Source of the DNA: Pardosa pseudoannulata
Lineage: Eukaryota > Arthropoda > Arachnida > Araneae > Lycosidae
DNA: 64,000 nucleotides
Direction of reading: 5' to 3'
Assembly: GCA_032207245.1 (NCBI GenBank)
Contig: JAGEOH010000240.1
Coordinates: 1-64,000, forward strand
Part shown: piece by piece, positions 55,923 to 64,000 of the stretch
Layout: each line of letters starts with the position of its first letter
How positions within the stretch are numbered: the first letter of the stretch is position 1
Position numbers and translations under genes: made by a program
The notes under the pieces: model-generated
The model's database searches: none
Told to the model about the DNA's origin: nothing
What the model saw: the letters and a program-made list of their open reading frames with translations, nothing else

Positions 55923-56381
55923 CAAGGATGGGCAAACTACGGCCCGCCGGAAGGTTTTATCTGGCCCGCGGATAGAATTTTAAGTTACCGGTCCAAGGCA
56001 AATTAAAAGAAATATATATTTATACATTATATATCCATCTCCTTTTCTACTTTGCTTAAATATTATATCCCAAATTCATATTTGCTTCTTATATGTGAAC
56101 AAGTGTTTTCAACTTTGAACCTTAGAAAGAATAATTTCAGAAGTAGACTGACAGATGAGCATTTAGCATCGTTCCTTAAAATTAGTACATCTCACTTCGA
56201 ACCTCAGTATAAGGAACTTTTAAAAAAGAAGCCGCAATTTCATTCATCTCATTAATATATTTAAACTGTTAGGTACTTACTTGTATATTGTTTTTAAAAT
56301 TGTAGAAAAATTTATCTTTGCCCGCCAAACTTATTTTCTTTCGATTTTTGGCCCGCGGACGAAAAAGTTTGTCCATCCTTG
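55923..56381 (+). mobile_element. hAT element with C-terminal transposase remnant (459 bp)
   Basis: Ends CAAGGATGGGCAAACTACGG and (minus strand) CAAGGATGGACAAACTTTT, each followed by GGCCCG-rich text; exact 8-base target duplications GCCTAAAT at 55915-55922 and 56382-56389. Related by its ends to 51086-51988. Confidence 0.92.
56052..56255 (+). pseudogene. C-terminal (dimerisation) remnant of a hAT transposase
   Basis: The open frame contains LLLICEQVFSTLNLRKNNFR, then SRLTDEHLASFLKISTSHFE and a stop after HSSH. This is the end of the hAT dimerisation region in GTF2IRD2/ZBED5-like transposases ('CE..FS.MN..K...R..LTDEHL...L.I.T....P.....L'). Everything upstream of it in the transposase is missing. 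Confidence 0.75.
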
Positions 56382-56389
56382 GCCTAAAT

Positions 56390-57180
56390 TAACCTCTGAA
56401 ATTAGAGGAAGCATGGTAGTATTTTGATACCCCTGTAATATTTTAAAACATTAAAAAATCAAGTGTTTTGAGGATCTTAAAATAATTCCTGATTTTTAGA
56501 AACAAAAGAATTAAAAATTTCATTTTATATGACATAAAACCAATAAAAACTAAGTAATATTAAAAAACTATTGCACAGATTTAGCTCAAATTTTTAAAGA
56601 ACATTAAAAGGTTAGTACTTTTTACATTTAAAGATTCATTTGGAATTTATAGTATTAAACATTTTTTTAACCAAAGGGGGGGTGCACTGCCCCCTTGACC
56701 CTCCATAAATGTTGTTACAATTAATATATTAAGTTTATTTTCAATTTCATAATATTTTATATTGTTCTAATAAGCAAAAAAAACTATCTATAGAAAACAA
56801 TGCTCAGTTCTGCCTCTGGTCATAAAAAAACACTAAATCTTATGATTCGTGCAAGAGAGTTATAGAAAGAATATGAAGTATCACTTTAAAATGAAAAAAT
56901 ACATACCTTTGTACCACTATAAAATTTTTTAAATTTCAAAATAAATTAATTACTCAATAGATAAAATAAACGCAGGTAAATAATTTATATTAAAAATTAA
57001 GTCCTTTTTTTTTTTCAATTTCAGTTTTATAGTATTTAAATTTTGTTAACCAAAGAGGGCAAATACCCCCTTCACCCCACCCCACCCTCTGCACTCCTGA
57101 AATGTAGATACAATCAATATATAGTTTTACTGATTGCAATTTCAATTTATGAAACATGAAAAAGCACTTTAAAAAATTAT
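56390..57180. repeat. Two related purine/pyrimidine-rich segments, probably decayed DNA elements
   Basis: TTTAACCAAAGGGGGGGTGC at about 56667 and GTTAACCAAAGAGGGCAAAT at about 57045 are each followed by CCCCCTT(GA/CA)CCC, and then by TG.AGATACAATCAATATAT-like text. They look like two diverged copies of one sequence, about 380 bases apart. No flanking duplications. Confidence 0.4.
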
Positions 57181-60100
57181 AAATACACACTTAACTTACC
57201 AGAACCCATTACAAAATGATAATTCAATTTTATATATAAAATTAACCAAATCACAAAATAATTAGGCATATTGAACTACTGAAGAATGGGATCGTAAACC
57301 ATCAAGAAACAATATTCTAAGAGGAATGATAGAATACAGGTTTTACCAGTTTGAATTTTTGGTGAAATCACTGCTGATCACATAACTAATTAGTTTAATA
57401 ATTTAATTTCACAAATTTATAACCCTCCCTTTATGACACTTAAGAAGCCCATTGTAGCTAAGAAATATAGTTTTATTGTTGTTCCTTTTTAACAAGCTGC
57501 AGTGTACTTTCCTTAGTACATTAAAAAGGAACTTGCTCAGAAAATAATAGATTCTAATATAAAATAGAAAATAATACATAGACAACCTTTTTCTACTCAT
57601 AAACATGTGACCTGCTACACAATCACAATAAGAATTACTCACAATAACAGTTTATTTTGGTTTTTTATATTAAACAAAATCTATATTAGGATATCTGAAA
57701 ACCTACTGGTCATTCACTGGTCCATTTACTTATAATTTTTTAGTACTGATAATCTCGTTTCATTTATTTTAAAGCTGTCATACATTTATCGTGAAGTTTT
57801 TAACATACTCTTATGTTAATGCAATAAGTATAATTATATATTATAAAGGTAACAACATTATAGTTATATTATTTATAGCTTCTGACTTAAAGGTTTTTGA
57901 CATTCATTTTTTTAACCAAAAAGACAGAATTTTTTCTTTTTCTTTCCTGAATGACTAAATACTACTATCTTTGCAGGAAATATGAAATCTAAAGTACATA
58001 TTGATTTTTTTATAAAAAAAATAGTTAAATATTTTAAGCTTACACCATTTTTATTTCAGTTTAAGAATCTTTTATCTATAAAAAAAAAAAAACAACAGGG
58101 TACTTAACTGTTTAATAGAGATTAAATTGCCACAAACACCACTGTAAATTTTTCTCTGCTTTAGATAGAAGTTTAATTCAATTTTAGGTAGAAAATGCTA
58201 TTGTGTTCTTCTATATAGCTTTTTCTAATCGCAGCCAGATATGAGCGTATTGAGCCCAGTCAGATCCCATATTACTAAAAATAATTTTTTTTTTTAAATG
58301 TGTGACAGACTCAAAAAAATAAAATAGTTATCAGTGGTTGGGTTCCTAAAGGTAAAAACTATTTATTATAGTAAAGAGTTTTTTTTTTTTCCATATTTAT
58401 ATGTGATACATATGAAGGGTTATCATTAATTAATACACATAATTTTGTACATAATAATAAATTCAATAAAAGAAATGTAAATGAAAGTACTTCTAATTTT
58501 TTTTTTCAACATAAGTGCTATTAATTTAAGGCATTTGTCCCAGCAATGGATTGCTTTCAAATTCTGAGTCTTATAGAACTCCATTAGCTGCAAGTAAGAA
58601 ATATAGCATGTAAAAATGTTTATTTTATTCATTGACAATGTTTCTCTCATATGACAATAATAAAAGCAGCAACCTACACCTACAGTTGATCCTCTCTCAT
58701 ATGATACTTTTAATTGTATTTACATTTCCACAGGTTAACAAGACACTGGTCTCTCAGATCTGTCTTCATTGACTAAAGTCATTAGACCACCTTTTAAGCA
58801 ACTCAGTTTACACTATCTAACAGTACATAAAGTCTATTCTTTAAATCTCAGCTAACTTTATTTCCTATCATTAAAAGAAATCTTATCACTACTCTTTTCT
58901 TATCCAAAGTTAGTGATGCAAATGCACATATAAAAATGATTATAACATAGTATTAGTATGTAGAATAAACAAAATATCTGTTGCATTGGTTACAAGTATT
59001 TTAGCCCTTCATTTTGACCATTCACATTTTTACCAAATAATTTTGTACTGCAAAGAAATTTTATACTTAGTGATATTTCTTCATATATATCAGCTGTACT
59101 TAAAAGTGATATGTGTATGTATCACTAATATTTTACCTACTACTGTATGTTTACAGAAGCAAGACAGTTAGATTTTAATACTATTCTTGAAGATTTTATA
59201 AGAGCAAAAACTCTGGAATATGTCAAACATATCTATGTTTGTTTGCAACCAATAAAATGTAGTTATGTTCTTTAATAGTTGTTTTAATATATGGTACTGA
59301 TCCTTTAATGTGGCAATTTGTCTCAATGATACTGACTATTGATTGTTAGAATTGGATTTTGTTGTAATTTTTGTAAACAATATATTTGAATATACTTAAA
59401 ATCTAACTATAAAAATCAATAGTTATTCTATGATTATTTTAATTTGTTCTCTCCTCCCTCCCCCCAAAAATTAATTAAGCCTTGCACTTATTGAATCTGG
59501 GCCTGTTTTTTATTATGATGGTGATATCTTACACAGCATTATATTAATGCATTTATATATTTATTTCAGTATAGCTTTTTTATTCAGCTTATAATATTCT
59601 GGAGAATAATTGAACAGGTAGTTTTCTGCCTTTTGGTCTTTGAGTTTTGAATACATATTTGTAGCCATTTATTTAGCATGAATTCTAAACATTAGGTTTT
59701 GGTATAATGAGCCCTTATGTTCCAAGAAATTCAATATATAAATTCAATAAATGTTCAAATAAGCACTATGAAAAACAAAAATATTTATTATTTTTTAGTT
59801 TATGGGCATAACTAAAAAATAATGAATATTTTGTTAATAAGTTAAACATTGAAAATTATGCCCTTTCAATTTTTATACAGTAAGGTTATTCTCTGGTATT
59901 TACTGTGTGCAGGATGGTTATGTTTGAAGTATACAGACTATTTTAATGCTATCACTTGAATAAGGGATGTTTAAAAAAGTTACTGGAAGTTATAGTTTTT
60001 CTGTATTTTAATGCAGAATTGGTTATTGATTGCTGTTAAATGAAAATTGTAAATGAATTCTTGTTTGTATTCTCAGGTTTGTTTTAAAAGAAATTATTTA

Positions 60101-61221
60101 TCACTGTAAGACAATGTGAAGAATAAGGCTCACTTGAAGTTTATTAAAGGTTAGCATCTTATACAAGTAAGGAAATATCCATTTATGTTTTTTAGCATAC
60201 AAGAATTATATATTCTGCTTATTATTATTATTTGCAGGAATGTTTATCTATTATACTTTACATTATTACCTATTTAAGAGATATTTTAAAAGCTGCCCTC
60301 TTTGTATGTGAAAAAAAAAATTTATTTGTAATAGCATCATTCAAATATGTTTCTTTAAATACTTACATAGCTTTAGTGATTTACTGAATATTAAAAAAAA
60401 TGTTTATCATGCTGCAGTCAACTTTTCTAAAATCATGTACTACTTAATAATAATATACTAAAACTCTTCAAATTTAAAATTTCATGCTTTAATTTGAATA
60501 ATAGAATTAGTTCTTATATCAAATCTATTTGAGTACAGTATGTGAAATGAGAATTTTCACATATCAATCTTAAATGTATGTATTTTAATGTGTATGATTA
60601 GAACAAATGTTTTTGGCTCACTCACTTAAGATTTATTTCTGTTTCATGAATAATTTCTAGTTTTGTCAGTTTACACATTCTCTATTGAGAGTTTTTTTTT
60701 TTTTTTTTTCATTTTATAATGTGTCTTATAACTTAAGAAATAATTGAATTAATGAAACACAACAAAAAACTTATTATTTGTAAACAAATATTTTAAGTCT
60801 TTAAATTTTTTTTTCTACCAATCACATTGAATGTTATTGCAGCTGTATAGGAAGGTATGAAGTCATAACTAATCATAATATCACTAGTTGTTTTCAACCT
60901 TTGTGTCTTTTCATCTATTAAATAACAATTTAGTGAATTTATTCAATATTTTATTTGTACTGTTAAATTGGAAATGCAATATTTGTGAATGGTTGTATTT
61001 TTTCCATATGAAATTTTCATTCATGGTTAACTTGGTAGATTTTATTTTAATTAGCTGTATTTCTCTTTTTAATGAAAATATTGTTTATTCCTGAAGAAAT
61101 GTGTTTATTTCTGTTAGACTCTACTAGAACCTATAAACCTCAGTTAAAACATTTTTAAATAGATCATCTACTTGATATGCTTGGTGGTTTGATTTATACA
61201 GCATGTTTTAGATGGACTAAA
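57181..61221. other. Gene-poor AT-rich region with one dispersed repeat
   Basis: Contains the partner (60060-60300) of the dispersed repeat at 24840-25100. Otherwise nothing is supported. Several short hydrophobic frames (57409-57642, 58426-58650, 58986-59171, 60888-61094) have no splice or homology support. Confidence 0.5.
60060..60300 (+). repeat. Dispersed repeat shared with 24840-25100
   Basis: GTTTTAAAAGAAATTATT, AAGAATAAGGCTCACTTGAA, TTTATTAAAGGTTAGCATCT and CCATTTATGTTTTTTAG occur in the same order as in 24840-25100, same orientation. Confidence 0.6.
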
Positions 61222-62050
61222 ATAACCCGTTTATGCTGTTTTAATTAATTAATAGCCTAAGTTATTTGTCCGTCTGTCCTTGAATTTATGAAGCGTTTGT
61301 ACCTGGAATGGAGAGAGGCATCCATATTCGATTCTTAATGAGTTAGGGTAACCAGCGTTTGAGATCCAACCCTTTACCCCTTTTCTAGCATTTAATGCCA
61401 TTATTTCATGCCCTTTTTCCCTGGTTAAGAGCAGGCGATTAAATATATCAATATGTTACATAATAAATAGGTAAAAAAATCATTTTTTTCTAGTATTATG
61501 ATGTTATTCTTTTAACCATCTCATTTAATCATTTTTTATTTTAAATTATTTAAATATCGTCTGCATTATTTTCATACGTTTTATCACTGAACTTAAATAT
61601 TATGTAAATAGTTTTCTTTTATATTTAGTTTAAATAATAGATTAGGTACATCTGTGATAATTTTAAATTTAACCATCAATTATTTTTGTTAGAATGAAAA
61701 TTTTGTCACAGGTAATAAAAACAAATTCTATCTACTTCCAGAGTGTAGTTGAAGTGATAGTTTCATTCCTTTAGTTCCCTTAATTACTGTGGAAAAAAAA
61801 TTGGGAAGGACTTAACAATAATTTAACTAAGAAAACTTTGAATTATCTTTCTAAATTAATTACACGTGATGCTAAACTGCATTCACAGTATCAGGAGACT
61901 TTAGAGGAGTATGAAGATAAATTATTGAACGCATACCAGATAATTGTCAGTCAAAAGACAAACCATGTTTTTATCTGCCTTTTAGGGTACTTTACAATTC
62001 TGGAAAATAAATATGTTACTGATCCCATCATATGACGGGCTATATGCTAG
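61222..62050 (+). mobile_element. Non-autonomous Helitron, copy B
   Basis: The 3' end is ATGACGGGCTATATGCTAG followed by host T, the same terminus as copy A, with its stem slightly imperfect (CCCATC...GACGGG). The 5' half shares TTGTCCGTCTGTCC, TTTATGAAGCG, the GGCAT-CCATATTCGATTCT block, and AATGCCATTATTTCATG with copy A (opposite orientation). The exact 5' base is uncertain because the first 25 bases diverge. Confidence 0.75.
61810..62035 (+). pseudogene. Captured polymerase remnant inside Helitron copy B (BEL/Pao-like)
   Basis: The frame LTKKTLNYLSKLITRDAKLH, SQYQETLEEYEDKLLNAYQ lies at the same place as the remnant in copy A and preserves a slightly earlier part of the same protein: 'L..L...RL..D..L...Y......EY'. 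I associate that pattern with the segment preceding the reverse-transcriptase core of BEL/Pao retrotransposons. After the EYEDK point the frame has shifted relative to copy A. Confidence 0.4.
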
Positions 62051-64000
62051 TCTAATAAGAATATTACTTTCTTCATTGAATAATGTCAGTGTTAGGCTGT
62101 AGTAAAAACTCCTCATAACAGAAGCTTGTGTTCAGTCTTCAAAATAAAAGAACTTTTACTTATTACAAGATCTGATAGCTTCACTTCTCTCAATGTAATG
62201 AATATTGACTCATGTACTACCAAACACTTAAAAAAGAAAAGCAATAATTCAAGTCTTTTTAAAACTCCCTTGCAAAATTTCATACTGTACTGTGAAAGAT
62301 TAAATTATCCTTAAATTGTCATTTAATATTTCAGTGTTTATAATGAATGGCATTTTTCATGATGCTTATTTTTAATCTCATAACCTTTTTAATCTCGTAA
62401 ATTTTTAAGTCTCTAATCTACATGAAAATATAAAGCATGTGTAATTGAGATGAAATAGAATTCAACTTTATAGTCCTTTAATTTTTATCCCTAAATAAGT
62501 TCAAGGAATATATGGCTTCACATCTGCACTAATTTCACTTTTGGAATGAATAGTAGCTCTAGCTCATAATTTTTTGTAAAAAATTTATAAGGGATCTTAT
62601 CTCTTTGTAATTCATAACTCATTTTATTGTTATAGCAATTCAAGTTGCTTAATCTTTAATAGTCAAGAATTTCAAAACTTTTTCTTTCAAAAATTCTGTT
62701 TGGTATAATCTATCTATTTTCTAAATACTGTGTTTTTCAGAAATCATGAGAAAATGTTATCTCAAAAATGGGCATCAGTTTCTCTGTGGCTGCTATTTTT
62801 AACTAATCTTTACAAATAGACATGTTCTCATAATTTGTTTAGTATTACCATGCAATATGCTGAGGTTTAAAGGAGTAACTGTAAAAAATTTGCATTTCCT
62901 TCTAAGTCATTTATCCTGTGTTAAAAATAAATTTAAATCAAATTAATATGTCATATACACTTGGATGAGTAGCAGTTTAGTAATAATGGTTTAGTATAGA
63001 ACTTTTTTCCTTACAACTTCAAGGCTTAAACAATTTAGTTTTATTTGAACAGCGTTTCTTTTCATAGATTTTGCAATATTTCTGGCATGCCAACTACTGC
63101 GGGGAAATGAGAGAAATTGATATTTCCAGAAACTCCTCAGATTGCTCTGAAAAATAACAAAAATTTTGAACAACTGAAAAATCACAATTCAGCAATCAAA
63201 TACAAAGTCTTACAAAAAATAATATTTAACATTACTCTTTCTACACAGTAATGCTGTATGTTAAAATGTTTTCAGTACTATGCGGAAAAACCAAATTGAA
63301 TTTAGGTCAAATTTGAGTAGACAAACTCTAGAATCCCTGATGATAGAAAAATGTAGATATTTTGATAAGGGTGAATGTAGTACAATAAAAAATATTCTGA
63401 AAAAGTTGTTAAAACTAAAAATGCTACTTATACATTATTAAATACATAAATTTTAATTCACCCTTTATAATTTACTACTGTGTTTATTTTAATTTAATTT
63501 GCTTTATTTAATTTAGAAACAAATAAAATATGTAATTATGTTTAATTTGTTTGGGTTTTTTGTTTTGTTTGTTATATAAGTAAATTGCATACAGTTGTAC
63601 TTTGTGCATGCAAAAGTACACCCATAGCATGTTAAATTTCAAATCCTAAAATAATGCTGCTCTTCACAGAGGTTCCTGAATGTTGGCATGTCTGATATTT
63701 TTAGAAGAACCAGGAAATACAACAATATATGTAGTATTTCTTCTAACTTTATATCTGTGCTAATAATTCAGTCAATAACCTTATTGCTAGTTTCTGTAGG
63801 GAGGCATATCATTTTTAAATGCTATATTTAATTAAAATTTTGATAATTCTTTTTTTGAGCTTTCAACAAACTTTATTATTCATAGTTGTAATATTTCCTT
63901 ATAACAAAGGGCTAAGCAATATTACATTATTTTTAAGCACACATTTGTTTTACTCAGAAATCCTCTTTAATATGCATTGTTTTAGTGTTCTTTATTTAAA
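62051..64000. other. AT-rich spacer
   Basis: No supported gene, repeat array or transposon end up to the window edge. Confidence 0.5.

Overview
This is animal nuclear DNA, very AT-rich and dominated by repeats. It has introns, poly(A)-type signals, tRNA-derived SINEs, I-type non-LTR retrotransposons, Tigger and hAT DNA transposons, a Helitron pair and many (TA)n arrays. There are no rRNA genes, CRISPR arrays or bacterial-type operons. The repeat mixture fits an arthropod best (arachnid or crustacean are guesses); the species cannot be named from this sequence.

Left third (1-18 kb). One short spliced gene lies on the minus strand (1150-2348): an acidic protein of about 210 residues. A possible alternative first exon at 4379-4430 uses the same splice phase. 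Next come a Helitron (4796-5607), a SINE, and two copies of one hAT element (7109-8190 and 11374-12361) with 8-bp target duplications. Around and between the hAT copies is a broken block of minus-strand coding-like sequence (about 8.6-13.7 kb). Part of it recalls capsid-type proteins of endogenous virus-like elements; this is low confidence and every frame is damaged. Long (TA)n arrays are concentrated here, several of them inside mobile elements.

Middle (18-44 kb). Extremely AT-rich with few CpGs and almost no genes. It holds tRNA-derived SINE remnants, a threefold tandem repeat made of reverse-transcriptase remnant, a Tigger-like MITE, a six-unit 158-bp satellite, and a duplicated segment of about 2.1 kb. 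Each copy of that segment received its own Tigger element, at different sites and in opposite orientation.

Right part (44-64 kb). Two 5'-truncated I-type retrotransposons lie side by side. The second duplicated 13 bp that include the apparent start codon of a small host exon, so the left copy of that ATG now opens a 185-codon frame carrying an RNase H domain with all catalytic residues. A downstream exon encodes a ubiquitin-interacting-motif-like helix. Three more hAT elements and a second Helitron copy in the opposite orientation follow. Both Helitron copies contain what looks like the same captured BEL/Pao-type polymerase remnant.

The window is best read as a gene-poor region shaped by successive transposon insertions, many of which can be dated against each other by target duplications and nesting. 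All assignments come from reading the sequence; no database search or expression data were available.
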